44,172 nucleotides of DNA from CBFGTA01 sp965651595 (GTDB taxonomy: Bacteria > Actinomycetota > Actinomycetes > S36-B12 > UBA10799). Below, piece by piece: positions 8,540 to 22,260 of the stretch. Made by a program: the position numbers and the translations under genes. Position 1 is the stretch's first letter; every line of letters starts with the position of its first letter. The DNA is taken from contig CBFGTA010000005.1 in NCBI GenBank assembly GCA_965651595.1, forward strand, positions 1-44,172, in the 5' to 3' direction. The notes under the pieces are model-generated. The model had not been told where the DNA came from. It made no database searches and saw nothing but the letters and a program-made list of their open reading frames with translations.

Positions 8540-8717
8540 AGAGGGCAGGTCGAGTGTCGGATATCGGTGGAAAGTTGCTTTAGGGCGGCCCGCCTCCCCC
8601 GGCAGCACTCGGGCCGGACAGACATTTCAGTAAGGAACAACCGCCGAACAGGAACAACTGCGTGATGTGGGAAGCCGGCTGGCCGCCCAATCAAGCACAC
8701 AACGAAGGAGCACATCC

Positions 8718-10562
<1,845 letters not shown>

Positions 10563-10574
10563 TTCGTCGAGGAT

Positions 10575-10610
10575 GAGTCCTCGGGCGGAGATGACACCGT
10601 CCGAGGACTC
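10575..10610 (+). terminator. Strong hairpin between dnaK and grpE (attenuator or processing site)
   Basis: A 14-bp stem (arms GAGTCCTCGGGCGG and CCGTCCGAGGACTC, one G-U pair) closes an 8-base loop. No T-run follows, so complete termination is not expected. Its position directly after dnaK suggests partial termination or protection of the dnaK message, giving more DnaK than GrpE, DnaJ and HspR. Confidence 0.6.
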
Positions 10611-10627
10611 CCCACGAGAAAGTGACG

Positions 10628-11275
10628 ATGGCCATGACGATAAATGCAACTCCACCCGAACAGCCCGATGAAGTTCCCGTCAAGATCACTGACAAGCGCC
10701 GCATCGACCCGGAAACCGGTCAACTGCGGCCACAGCCAGCAGCGACTGCCGATCCCGCGAGTCACCGGCCGAACCTCGGGGCCACGGCCGACGCTGGTTC
10801 GCCGGAGGGGCTGTCGACACCTGACCCGCAACAAGCCCAGCTTGATCAGGCCCAGCTTGATCAAGCTCAGGCCGAGATTAGCGACCTCACCGAGCAGCTT
10901 CAGCGCCTCGCCGCGGAATATCAGAACTACCGCAAGCGGGTCGAGCGGGAGAAGACCGAACTGTCCGGACTTGTCACGGCGGCGGTGCTGGCCGAATTGC
11001 TGCCCGTGCTCGACGACATCCATCGAGCCGAGCAGCACGGGGATCTCACTGGGCCTTTCCAAGCCATCGCCGCCGCTCTGACCGAGACGGTGAAGCGCCT
11101 CGGTCTGGTCGGATTCGGAACAGTCGGCGACGAGTTTGACCCGACGATCCACGAGGCGTTGTCACAGGTGCCTGCCGAAGACGCAGACAGCGGAACAATT
11201 GTGGAGGTCTTCCGTGAGGGCTACCAACACGGAGACCGCATCGTGCGTCCGGCCCAGGTAGTCGTTGCCCAGTAG
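10628..11275 (+). CDS. grpE: Nucleotide exchange factor GrpE
   Basis: A 215-residue GrpE. The first 75 residues are proline- and alanine-rich and probably unstructured; residues about 75-110 form the long helix with LAAEYQNYRKRVEREK, and the C-terminal beta domain ends with VPAEDADSGTIVEVFREGYQHGDRIVRPAQVVV, the family signature. It releases ADP from DnaK. GTG 10622, ATG 10628 and ATG 10634 are all possible starts; ATG 10628 has the best spacing (five bases) to GAGAAAG. The N-terminal helix contains a tandem AQLDQ repeat. Between dnaK and dnaJ in the operon. Confidence 0.95.
   Translation: MAMTINATPPEQPDEVPVKITDKRRIDPETGQLRPQPAATADPASHRPNLGATADAGSPEGLSTPDPQQAQLDQAQLDQAQAEISDLTEQLQRLAAEYQNYRKRVEREKTELSGLVTAAVLAELLPVLDDIHRAEQHGDLTGPFQAIAAALTETVKRLGLVGFGTVGDEFDPTIHEALSQVPAEDADSGTIVEVFREGYQHGDRIVRPAQVVVAQ
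10835..10864 (+). repeat. Two tandem 15-base units inside grpE
   Basis: GCCCAGCTTGATCAG is followed at once by GCCCAGCTTGATCAA, differing in one base, and then by a degenerate third start (GCTCAGGCCGAG). The units encode AQLDQ-AQLDQ in the start of the GrpE long helix. This is likely slippage-type expansion that keeps the frame. Confidence 0.85.
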
Positions 11276-11345
11276 CCACCGGTCCCACGAGCCCAACCGG
11301 ACACGATCCGCGCCCATGAGCCGATTCAGAAAGGAGGGATGAGCA

Positions 11346-12521
11346 GTGGCAGCTGAAGAAGACTTCCGACCCGAGTGGATGGAACGCGACTACTACGCGT
11401 CCCTCGGCGTCGGCCAGAAAGCAAGTGCGAGCGAGATCAAGAAGGCCTACCGGAAACTTGCCCGCGAACTCCACCCTGATGCCAACCCCGGCAATGCTAC
11501 TGCCGAAGAACGCTTCAAAGAAGTGTCGGAGGCCTATGACGTCCTGAGCGACACCGCAACGCGTGAAAAGTACGACCACTTCAAAGAACTGGCGGCCGCG
11601 GGAGCATTTCGCGGGCCAGGCCCGGGTGGTCCGGGGGGCGGTGGGTTTGACCCGCGCGACTTCGGCTCCCTCTTCACAGACGGTGGCGGCGCCGGATTCA
11701 GCGACCTGTTCGGCAACATCTTCAATCGCCGGTCCGGTCCCAACCCGACCGGTCCCCGCAAGGGCTCTGACCTGGAAAGTGAAGTCACCCTCAGCTTTCG
11801 CGACGCTCTTCACGGGGTGACGGTGCCGTTGAGTCTGTCGACCGACGCCGTGTGTCCGAGTTGTTTCGGGACCGGTGCCCGGGCCGGAACCACTCCCCGG
11901 CAGTGTCCGCAGTGTCGGGGTTCAGGCACTGAAATGCGCAACCAGGGCGGGTTCGCTTTCTCCACGCCGTGCAGCCAGTGTGGGGGCCGTGGTTCGTTCA
12001 TCGATGACCCTTGCCCGGAATGTCACGGCTCTGGCCACGGCACCAAAGTGCGCCGGATCCAGGCCAAGGTGCCAGCTGGAGTTGCCGACGGCCAGAGGAT
12101 TCGGCTCAAGGGCCGAGGATCCCCCGGATCCAACGGCGGGCCAGCTGGCGACCTGTACCTCGTCGTTCACGTGACCCCCGACCCCGTATTCGGTCGTTCC
12201 GGGAACAACCTGACCGTCACGGTTCCGCTGGCACTCGACGAGGCGATTCTTGGCGCGGATGTGGCAGTTCCCACAGCTGATGGAGGCAAGGTCACCGTGC
12301 GGGTGCCCCCAGGTACCCCGGCGGGCAAGACTTTCCGTGTGAAGGGCAAGGGGGTGGCCCGTCCCGGCAAGAGTCCGGGCGACCTGCTCGCCACCGTCAC
12401 CGTGCGCGTACCGACCGGCAGTGACCCGGCCGTTGCCGAGGCCGCCGCAGCCTTGCGCTCGGCGCGAGGAGACGAAGATCCGCGGGCACACTTGTTCTCC
12501 GGGGTGAGGAAGTCGTCATGA
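11346..12521 (+). CDS. dnaJ: Chaperone protein DnaJ (type I Hsp40)
   Basis: The 391-residue protein has the full type I layout. The J domain (about 15-80) carries the DnaK-stimulating HPD at 43-45; a Gly/Phe-rich linker follows (about 84-125); the zinc domain has four CxxCxGxG repeats at Cys170/173, 187/190, 209/212 and 223/226; the rest forms the substrate-binding beta domains. It delivers clients to DnaK and triggers ATP hydrolysis. Start GTG 11346 has a strong AAGGAGG eight bases before it; the ATG at 11339 is out of frame. The stop overlaps the hspR start (ATGA), so the two are translationally coupled. Confidence 0.97.
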   Translation: MAAEEDFRPEWMERDYYASLGVGQKASASEIKKAYRKLARELHPDANPGNATAEERFKEVSEAYDVLSDTATREKYDHFKELAAAGAFRGPGPGGPGGGGFDPRDFGSLFTDGGGAGFSDLFGNIFNRRSGPNPTGPRKGSDLESEVTLSFRDALHGVTVPLSLSTDAVCPSCFGTGARAGTTPRQCPQCRGSGTEMRNQGGFAFSTPCSQCGGRGSFIDDPCPECHGSGHGTKVRRIQAKVPAGVADGQRIRLKGRGSPGSNGGPAGDLYLVVHVTPDPVFGRSGNNLTVTVPLALDEAILGADVAVPTADGGKVTVRVPPGTPAGKTFRVKGKGVARPGKSPGDLLATVTVRVPTGSDPAVAEAAAALRSARGDEDPRAHLFSGVRKSS

Positions 12522-12889
12522 GCCCGCGGCCGGCAGCGCGAGATCCCCGAAGGGAGCAGATCGCGGAGGAAGATCGTCCGGTCTACGTCATTTCGATTGC
12601 CGCCGAACTAGCCGGACTGCATCCGCAGACCCTGCGGCAGTACGACCGCCTCGGCCTGGTGAGCCCAGATCGCAGCACGGGCCGAAACCGGCTCTATTCC
12701 ATGCGCGACATCATGCGGCTGCGCGAAGTGCAAGAGCTGGCGGCTGAAGGACTCAACCTCAGCGGGATACAGCGCGTGCTGACCCTCGAGGACGAAGTCC
12801 GGCAGCTTCGTCGGCGTCTCGCTGAGCTCGAATCGCATCAACGATCGACAGCCCTCGTCGTGTGGAGACCCGAACGGGTGCGCCGATAG
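12518..12889 (+). CDS. hspR: HspR, MerR-family heat-shock repressor
   Basis: A 123-residue MerR-type regulator. The helix-turn-helix and wing are clear in VYVISIAAELAGLHPQTLRQYDRLGLVSPDR with GRNRLYS (about 22-61), followed by a coiled-coil dimerisation helix (about 85-110: EDEVRQLRRRLAELE). HspR binds HAIR sites with DnaK and represses the operon until DnaK is titrated by unfolded protein. The cognate HAIR is at 8474-8494. It overlaps dnaJ by four bases (ATGA) and lies 28 bases before clpB. Confidence 0.96.
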   Translation: MSPRPAARDPRREQIAEEDRPVYVISIAAELAGLHPQTLRQYDRLGLVSPDRSTGRNRLYSMRDIMRLREVQELAAEGLNLSGIQRVLTLEDEVRQLRRRLAELESHQRSTALVVWRPERVRR

Positions 12890-12917
12890 AAACTGAGTAC
12901 GAAAGCAAGGAGTGATC

Positions 12918-15510
<2,593 letters not shown>

Positions 15511-15518
<8 letters not shown>

Positions 15519-16764
15519 GCACTCGGTGAACCTGCCGGGGCGAGCTTCCGACACGAGTGGGTCGAACCCCTGGGGGCAACTCGTGGCTCGGATGCGTCCG
15601 CACTCCACATCAATCTTCGGAACCACCTCGGCGGCGGCTGCTCGCTGCGGGGCCATCAACCTGGGTCAAGGATTCCCCGAAGACGACGGGCCAGACGTCC
15701 TCAAGGACTTGGCAGTTGAGGCGATCCGGGACGGCAGCGGCAATCAGTACCCACCCGCGCATGGCCTGCCCGTGCTGCGCGAAGCCGTCGCCGCCCACCA
15801 GGAGCAGTGGTACGGGCTGACCGTCGATCCTGACAATGAGGTAGTGGTGACGACCGGCGCAAGCGAAGCGCTGGCGGCGAGTGTGTTGGCGTTCTGTTCC
15901 GCCGGCGATGAAGTCGTTGTCATGGAGCCCTACTTCGACCTGTACGCGGCGATAGTCGCGCTGGCAGGAGCCCGACTCGTGACCGTCCCACTGACCACGA
16001 AGGTCGGGGCGTCCGGTCGGCGGTTTGCACTCGACCAGGCTCGGTGGGACTCGGCCGTCACCGACCGCACGCGATTGATCATCCTCAACAGCCCCCACAA
16101 CCCGACCGGCATGGTCCTACCCTTGGAGGATCTACACGCCATTGCCGATTCGGCGACTCGTTCGGATGTAGTGGTGGTTTCCGATGAAGCCTATGAGCAC
16201 CTGGTGTACCCACCCGCCCGCCACCACCCGATAGCCACCATCGACGGGATGGCCGAGCGGACTGTCACCATCGGATCCGGGGGCAAGTCGTTTTCCTTCA
16301 CGGGCTGGAAGGTGGGCTGGGCCTCCGGTCCACGCCATCTGATCGGGCCGGTACGAGTCGTGCGGCAGCACCTGTCGTACGTGTCGGGGGGCCCTTTCCA
16401 GGCCGCGCTCGCGCACGGACTGGGTCTGCCTCGCAGCTACTTCACTGACTTCGCCGATGAACTGGCTGCCCGCCGCGACTTCCTGGGCGCTGGCCTCAGC
16501 GCACTCGGGCTCGACGTGTTTTCCGCCGACGGCACCTATTTTCTAACGACGGATCTATCCCCGTTGGGAGTCCAGGACGCATCCGCATGGTGCGAGGCAC
16601 TGCCGCAGCAGGCAGGCGTCGCAGCGATCCCCCTCGCGGCTCTCGCCCGCGACCGTGACGCCTATTCCACGCTGGTGCGCTGGACGTTCTGCAAAGCAGA
16701 AGCGTCCCTCGCCGAAGCGATTGACCGGTTGAGCCGAACCGACCTGGCCGCTATCGGTCGGTGA
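15511..16764 (+). CDS. PLP-dependent class I/II aminotransferase, DapC-like
   Basis: A 417-residue fold-type I aminotransferase. Visible signatures are GAINLGQGFPEDDGP near the N-terminus, NQYPPAHGLPVLREA, ILNSPHNPTGMVL, SDEAYEHLVY, and GSGGKSFSFTGWKVGWASGP, where the lysine of GGKS forms the Schiff base. From memory the whole length resembles Rv0858c (DapC, N-succinyldiaminopimelate aminotransferase); related enzymes act on methionine or kynurenine, so substrate is not certain. GTG 15511 overlaps the end of clpB by eight bases, with GTG 15526 in frame as an alternative; both suggest coupled translation with clpB, an unusual partner. Confidence 0.88.
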
Positions 16765-16929
16765 CGCCCTGCCCGCAGCTGTGCGAGCCAGCAACTCGCT
16801 CCACTAGCGATCCGTCCACCAGGGCGGAGTGCGCAAATTCGCCGTGAATGCGGCCACGATGGTGACCAGACGGACGAATTGCTGACGTGTCCTCACCGGG
16901 GGGGGCGGCCCGGAACGATCACTTGATAA

Positions 16930-16945
16930 TGTCAGTGCACTGACA
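16930..16945. promoter_or_regulatory. Perfect 16-bp palindrome before the mrp operon (candidate operator)
   Basis: TGTCAGTGCACTGACA is a perfect palindrome 25 bases before the mrpA start codon. It directly follows and overlaps by one base GATAAT at 16925-16930, a five-of-six match to a -10 box, so a bound repressor would cover the transcription start. The regulator is not identifiable here. Confidence 0.65.
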
Positions 16946-16970
16946 ATGACCCCTAATTTCTGGAGGGGCC

Positions 16971-19900
16971 GTGCTTGCTTCCGTGGCCGTGCTGTTTGTA
17001 GTTGGCATGGCCGCGCCCTGGCTCATTTCTCGGCTGGGCCGCAATGCCTTTGTCATTTTGGCACTATTCCCGCTGCTCATTGCCGGGTGGCTGGTGGCCC
17101 AGGCGCCGCAAGTGCTCGGTGGACAAACCCTCGTTGAGTCGGTGAGTTGGGTCCCGTCGATCAGCCTCGATATCGACTTGCGGTTGAACACGGTCGCCTG
17201 GGTCATGTCGATGCTGATCACCGTTATCGGGGCCGTCGTCTTGGCCTACTCGGCACGCTACTTCGATTCAGCCACCGAAGGCCTGGGTCGGTACGCCGGG
17301 CTGATGGTGGCCTTCGCGGCAGCCATGCTCGGCCTAGTCATGTCCGACAACCTCCTGCTCATGTTCATCTTCTGGGAGTTCACCTCAGTGTTCTCCTACT
17401 TGCTGATTGGGCAAAATCCGGAGAAGGGCGTCAACCGCCGTAGCGCGATGAAAGCGCTCATCGTCACCACTTTTGGTGGCCTAGTAATGCTCGTGGGCAT
17501 CCTCATTATCGGTCGGTTCGCCGACACCTACTCGTTGACCGCGATTGTTGCCAACCCACCCACCGGAACGCTGATTTCAGTGGCGGTCGTGCTGGTCTTG
17601 GTCGGGGCGGTGTCGACGTCGACTATTTTCCCGTTCCACTACTGGCTGCCCGACGCCATGGCCGCACCCACCCCGGTATCCGCCTACCTGCATGCGGCCG
17701 CCATGGTCAAGGCTGGCGTCTACCTCATCGCCGTCCTCGCCCCGGCGTTCGCGGACCTGCTCGGATGGCGTGAGACTGTTCTGATCCTGGGCTTGGCCAC
17801 CATGCTCATCGGATCGATCGGCGCCCTGCGCCAGACGGACCTCAAGCTGCTACTCGCCTACGGGACCGTGAGCCAGCTTGGCCTGATCGTCACTGTCTTG
17901 GGCCTCGGTACCCAAGCTGCTGCTCTGGCCGGTATGGGCCTCGTCATTGCCCACGCGTTGTTCAAATCAGCGCTGTTCCTGTCAGTAGGTGTGGTTGATC
18001 GCGCGGCCGGAACCCGCGATCTCACGATTGTCAGCGGAGTCGGGCGACAGTTTCCGGTTCTTGCCATCGGCATGGTGTTTGCCGCCCTGTCGATGGCCGC
18101 CATCATTCCGGCGACCGGCTTCGTTGCTAAGGAAGCGGCCGTACAAGCGTTCATCGACTACGCCAACACGTCGGGGGCAGTGTGGGCGTGGCTGGTGGTC
18201 GCCACCATTGGTCTCGGTGCCGTCTTGACCGTGGCGTACACCGCCCGGTTCGTGTGGGGAGCGTTGGCCACCAAGGACACGTCAGAGGCCGCCAAGCCAC
18301 TCAAGCACCAGCCGATGAGTTTCCAACTACCGACCATCATCCTGGGAACGGCCGGCATCGCGGTCGGTCTGCTAGCTGCGGGGGAACAAAACCTCCTGTC
18401 GGGCTATGTTGCCGAGTTCGCTCCAGGTTTCGGCTCCCCCAAGTTGGCGGTGCTGCCGCATCTAGGCCTTGCGCTCGGGATTTCGGTGGCGAGTTGGATC
18501 GTCGGGCTTCTGGTTTGGAGGTCGTTGCCGTGGGCGCGCATCCGCGACGACGGTCAGGTGGCAACCGTCTCGGCTGAGCACGCCTATCACCGTGCCATGT
18601 ACTGGCTCGACCGCTCTGCAGTCGAGGTGACCGGGGCCTACCAGCGCGGGTCCCTTCCCACCTACATGAGCTACATCTTGCTACTGGTGGTGCTGCTTCC
18701 GGGCCCAGCGCTGATCTATACACGCACTTGGCCCGAAGGAAACCGCTGGTTCGATTCCCCCGCCCAACTCGTCACCGTGATCATCATCGCTGCGGCTGCC
18801 ATCATGGCGATTCGGGCACGTCGACGTCTCAAAGCCGTCGTCCTGGTGGGAGTCACCGGGTACGGCATGGTGGTTCTGTTCGCGCTGTTTGGGGCGCCCG
18901 ATTTGGCCCTCACTCAGGCGCTCGTCGAGACGGTTACGCTCGTGCTGTTCGTCTTGGTGCTGCGCCGGATGCCGCCGTATTTCTCGGACCGACCGCTGCA
19001 ACGCACCCGCTACTTGCGGATGGCCCTCGGGGCTGGAGTCGGCATTGCCGTGGCCTTGTTCGCGATGGTTGCGGTCGGCGCACGGGATACCGTCCCCATC
19101 AGCACCCAGTTCGCGCAAGCCGCCTATGAGACTGGTGACGGCAAGAACGTCGTCAATGTGACCTTGGTGGACATTCGTGCTTGGGATACCCTCGGCGAGA
19201 TTTCTGTGATTGTGGTGGCAGCCACCGGAATCGCCAGTCTTATCTTCGTGCGACGCCGCAGTAGTCGCATTGTGCGCTCTCGCGACATTGCCAGTGGTGA
19301 GGCCGTGTGGTCAGCCGGGGCGCCCGGCGGGCTCGCTGTGCGCCAGCAGGTCTTCGACCGTGTGTCACGCGCCAACACCGATGACCTCACCGTCTGGCTC
19401 GCGGCGGGGCGGACCTTGGCGCCCGAGCGACGCAACCTCATCCTCGAAGTCGTGACGCGGTTGATGTTCCCCACAATGATCGTGTTGTCGGTCTACGTTC
19501 TGTTCGCCGGGCACAACCACCCGGGCGGTGGTTTCGCGGCCGGCCTCATCGCTGGCGGGGCACTCATCGTTCGCTACCTGGCCGCCGGGCCGTACGAACT
19601 CGCCGAGGCGGTTCCGTTCGATGCGGGTCGGATCCTTGGCGTCGGACTCGCGATTGCGGTTCTCACTGGGATCGCGGCCATTCCGTTCGGCGGCGCAGTC
19701 TTCCAGAGTGTTGCGATCGAAGCAACGATTCCACTGCTCGGCCAAGTCAAACTGGTGACGAGTCTGTTCTTCGACATCGGCGTGTACCTGATTGTGCTCG
19801 GACTGTTCGTGGACGTACTGCGCACTCTGGGTGCCGAGATCGACTACCAGGCCGACGAAGAGTGGCGGGCCGACCACCCCGAGCCGGTCCGGACCGCAGC

Positions 19901-20012
19901 CGCGAGCCTCGCCCACACCGCGACTGCCCGTGAAGCCGCCCGAGTTCGCCGACTGCGCCGCCGCTCGCAGTGGTCAGGGCCTGGCGATGGAGATCGGGGG
20001 GACGAATCGTGA
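16971..20012 (+). CDS. mrpA: Mrp Na+/H+ antiporter subunit A fused to subunit B
   Basis: A 1013-residue polytopic protein. Residues about 100-430 are the NuoL/ND5-like proton-antiporter domain, with the conserved Glu in FIFWEFTSVFSYLLIG and Lys in AAMVKAGVYLI. The MrpA-specific C-terminal region follows, with ALFGAPDLALTQALVE (about 638-654, DUF4040). The last part (about 820-960) is an MnhB domain, including HNHPGGGFAAGL, so subunits A and B are one polypeptide as is common in actinobacteria. The complex expels Na+ using the proton gradient. Start GTG 16971 follows GGAGGGG; it overlaps mrpC by GTGA. Confidence 0.95.
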   Translation: MLASVAVLFVVGMAAPWLISRLGRNAFVILALFPLLIAGWLVAQAPQVLGGQTLVESVSWVPSISLDIDLRLNTVAWVMSMLITVIGAVVLAYSARYFDSATEGLGRYAGLMVAFAAAMLGLVMSDNLLLMFIFWEFTSVFSYLLIGQNPEKGVNRRSAMKALIVTTFGGLVMLVGILIIGRFADTYSLTAIVANPPTGTLISVAVVLVLVGAVSTSTIFPFHYWLPDAMAAPTPVSAYLHAAAMVKAGVYLIAVLAPAFADLLGWRETVLILGLATMLIGSIGALRQTDLKLLLAYGTVSQLGLIVTVLGLGTQAAALAGMGLVIAHALFKSALFLSVGVVDRAAGTRDLTIVSGVGRQFPVLAIGMVFAALSMAAIIPATGFVAKEAAVQAFIDYANTSGAVWAWLVVATIGLGAVLTVAYTARFVWGALATKDTSEAAKPLKHQPMSFQLPTIILGTAGIAVGLLAAGEQNLLSGYVAEFAPGFGSPKLAVLPHLGLALGISVASWIVGLLVWRSLPWARIRDDGQVATVSAEHAYHRAMYWLDRSAVEVTGAYQRGSLPTYMSYILLLVVLLPGPALIYTRTWPEGNRWFDSPAQLVTVIIIAAAAIMAIRARRRLKAVVLVGVTGYGMVVLFALFGAPDLALTQALVETVTLVLFVLVLRRMPPYFSDRPLQRTRYLRMALGAGVGIAVALFAMVAVGARDTVPISTQFAQAAYETGDGKNVVNVTLVDIRAWDTLGEISVIVVAATGIASLIFVRRRSSRIVRSRDIASGEAVWSAGAPGGLAVRQQVFDRVSRANTDDLTVWLAAGRTLAPERRNLILEVVTRLMFPTMIVLSVYVLFAGHNHPGGGFAAGLIAGGALIVRYLAAGPYELAEAVPFDAGRILGVGLAIAVLTGIAAIPFGGAVFQSVAIEATIPLLGQVKLVTSLFFDIGVYLIVLGLFVDVLRTLGAEIDYQADEEWRADHPEPVRTAAASLAHTATAREAARVRRLRRRSQWSGPGDGDRGDES

Positions 20013-20515
20013 GTGTGAACTATGCGCTGATCGTGCTGCTGGCTGTGCTGGTAGCGATGGGCGTGTACTTGATCTTGGAGCGCACCTTGACCCGATCGCT
20101 GATGGGCTTTCTGCTCATCAGCAACGGCATCGGTGTGCTCTATCTCGTCATCTCGGGTCAGCCCGGTGAGCCGCCGATTTACGGTTCGGCCGATCCGGCC
20201 GCGATGACTGATCCTCTACCGCAGGCGATGCTGCTGACTGCCATCGTGATCACGCTGGGACTCACGGCGTTCATGCTGGCTCTGGCCTATCGCAGTTGGC
20301 AACTCAACGGCAACGACGAAGTCCAGGACGATGTGGAAGACCGTCGAATTGTTGCGATGGCCACGCGCAACGAGCTGCATTCGGAGAGCGCAGAAGAGAG
20401 CGCGATGGATCCGAGCGTCTACTACGACAACGAATCGGACCGACTCCCTAGTGGCGCCGACGATGAGCCCCCCACCGCAGTCGACGGCGACCCGACGGAA
20501 GGGGGTGGCCGCTGA
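20009..20515 (+). CDS. mrpC: Mrp antiporter subunit C
   Basis: A 168-residue NuoK-like subunit with three membrane helices: residues 3-22, 29-50 and about 73-95 (LLTAIVITLGLTAFMLALAY). The segment LMGFLLISNGIGVLYLVIS matches the family. Beyond residue 100 there is an unusually long acidic cytoplasmic tail of about 65 residues (rich in Asp, Glu, Ser, Pro) absent from shorter MrpC proteins. GTG 20009 overlaps the mrpA stop (GTGA) and its own stop shares one base with the mrpD ATG, so the subunits are translationally coupled. Confidence 0.93.
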   Translation: MSVNYALIVLLAVLVAMGVYLILERTLTRSLMGFLLISNGIGVLYLVISGQPGEPPIYGSADPAAMTDPLPQAMLLTAIVITLGLTAFMLALAYRSWQLNGNDEVQDDVEDRRIVAMATRNELHSESAEESAMDPSVYYDNESDRLPSGADDEPPTAVDGDPTEGGGR

Positions 20516-22260
20516 TGGACGTTCTGGTGCCGCTGCCGGTCGCGCTGCCTCTGCTCGGCGCGGCCTTGTGTCTGATCGTCGGCCGACGGCCACGCCAGCA
20601 AACCATTATCTCGGCAGTGACTTTGACCGCTGTGCTGGTCATCAGCCTGCTGCTGGTGTGGCAAGTCGATTCTGAGGGCATCATCGTCTACCAGGTCGGG
20701 GCATGGCCAACGCCGCTGGCTATTGAGCTGGTCGCCGACCGCTTGAGTGTCTTGTTGCTGGCAATTTCGTCCGCGGTCACCCTGTGCGTGTTCTTTTTCG
20801 CTGCGGGCCAAGGCCTGCGTGACGCCAACCGGGAGACGCCGCTGAGCATCTTCCACCCGACCTATTTGATTCTCGTCGCTGGTGTGTCCAATGCGTTCCT
20901 CGCTGGGGACCTGTTCAACCTGTTCGTCAGTTTCGAGATCCTGCTCGCCGCTAGCTACGTGCTCATCACCCTCAACCCTGGGCGGCGGCGGGTTCGGGCC
21001 GGCACGACCTACGTCATGGTCAGTCTGCTCAGCTCGCTGCTGTTCCTCGTCGCCATTGCCCTCGTTTACGGTGCGACGGGAACGCTGAACATGGCGCAGT
21101 TGGCGATCCGCCTCAACGAGATTCCGGCCGAGACGGCGCTGCTCCTGCAGTTGATGTTGCTCATCGTGTTCGGGATCAAGGCGGCAGTGTTTCCGATTTC
21201 GGCGTGGCTACCCGACAGTTACCCGACTGCGCCCTCTCCGATCACGGCAGTGTTCGCGGGCCTGCTCACCAAAGTTGGCGTTTACGCCATCCTCCGCACC
21301 CAGACACTGCTGTTCCCCAACGACACGGTGGATGACCTGATGCTCTGGGTGGGGCTGTTCACGATGCTCGTCGGAATCCTCGGCGCCATCGCCCAGGAAG
21401 ACATCAAACGTTTGCTGTCGTTCACGTTGGTGAGTCACATCGGCTTCATCATCTTCGGAATCGGCCTCGCGTCAACCCTGGCGTATTCTTCGGCCGTTTA
21501 CTACATCATGCATCACATCACCGTTCAGACGGCACTGTTCCTGGTGGCGGGCCTCATCGAACGGATGGCTGGAACGACTGCTCTGCAGCGCATGGGAGGT
21601 TTGGCGAAGCTGTCGCCACTGCTGGCAATTTTGTTCATGTTCGCCGCCATGAACTTGGCGGGCATCCCGCCGTTCTCCGGTTTCATGGGCAAGATCGGCC
21701 TGCTGCAAGCGGGCGTCGAGTACGGGAACTGGTTGGCGTACCTGCTCGTGGCGGGAGCCACCGTCACCACCTTGCTCACCTTGTACGCCGTCGTCAAGAT
21801 TTGGACCAATGCCTTCTGGCGCAAGCCCCCGAAGGAACTGCTGGAGCGGTTTTCCGACAGTTCTCGCCCATCCGCTGGCGCAACTGATCCGACTGCGACG
21901 GCCCCGGTCCCCGTCTCGCCAGCTCGCACGACCTGGGCCGTCCGGGATCCCAAGACGGGTGTCGAGGTGGAACCGCGCACGCTGATCGTGACTGATCCCT
22001 TGACGGGTTCGCTGCGCCCGCGACCGAGCCGACTACTGCCGCGACCGATGCTGATTCCCACTGTGGCACTCGTGGGTCTCGGGGTTGCGTTGGCGGTGTT
22101 CGCTGGGCCCCTTTTCGAATACACCGACCGGACTGCCCGTGACCTCATCAATCGGTCCGTCTACATCGATGCTGTCAATCCGCCGGTCGATCGCCCGCTG
22201 GGAACAGATTCGATCACAACGGTCGAGCCGCCGACGCTGGAGGAGGGGGTCCGGCCATGA
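20515..22260 (+). CDS. mrpD: Mrp antiporter subunit D
   Basis: A 581-residue NuoM/N-like antiporter subunit with about 14 membrane helices. Conserved ion-path residues are visible: Glu in NLFVSFEILLAASYVLI (about residue 140), Lys in FGIKAAVFPISAWLPDSYPTAP (about 222) and Lys in LLTKVGVYAIL (about 252). Near the C-terminus a soluble insert of about 70 residues (438-508; proline-, threonine- and arginine-rich, with RDPKTGVEVEPRTLIVTDPLTG) separates the last helix (about 512-532) from the core, longer than in typical MrpD. Overlaps mrpE by ATGA. Confidence 0.95.
   Translation: MDVLVPLPVALPLLGAALCLIVGRRPRQQTIISAVTLTAVLVISLLLVWQVDSEGIIVYQVGAWPTPLAIELVADRLSVLLLAISSAVTLCVFFFAAGQGLRDANRETPLSIFHPTYLILVAGVSNAFLAGDLFNLFVSFEILLAASYVLITLNPGRRRVRAGTTYVMVSLLSSLLFLVAIALVYGATGTLNMAQLAIRLNEIPAETALLLQLMLLIVFGIKAAVFPISAWLPDSYPTAPSPITAVFAGLLTKVGVYAILRTQTLLFPNDTVDDLMLWVGLFTMLVGILGAIAQEDIKRLLSFTLVSHIGFIIFGIGLASTLAYSSAVYYIMHHITVQTALFLVAGLIERMAGTTALQRMGGLAKLSPLLAILFMFAAMNLAGIPPFSGFMGKIGLLQAGVEYGNWLAYLLVAGATVTTLLTLYAVVKIWTNAFWRKPPKELLERFSDSSRPSAGATDPTATAPVPVSPARTTWAVRDPKTGVEVEPRTLIVTDPLTGSLRPRPSRLLPRPMLIPTVALVGLGVALAVFAGPLFEYTDRTARDLINRSVYIDAVNPPVDRPLGTDSITTVEPPTLEEGVRP

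Larger units (their letters stand above)
8294..8717. other. Divergent intergenic region carrying the dnaK promoter, HAIR operator and long 5' leader
   Basis: 424 bases separate the divergent Fe-S gene and dnaK. The central part holds the HspR-binding inverted repeat and a near-consensus promoter (listed separately). From the predicted transcription start near 8546 the dnaK leader is about 170 bases long and GC-rich, with a GGCGG-ccc-GCC-type hairpin around 8583-8595; it could affect dnaK translation but no known thermosensor element is recognised. Short frames here (for example around 8285-8485) show no gene-like features. Confidence 0.6.
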
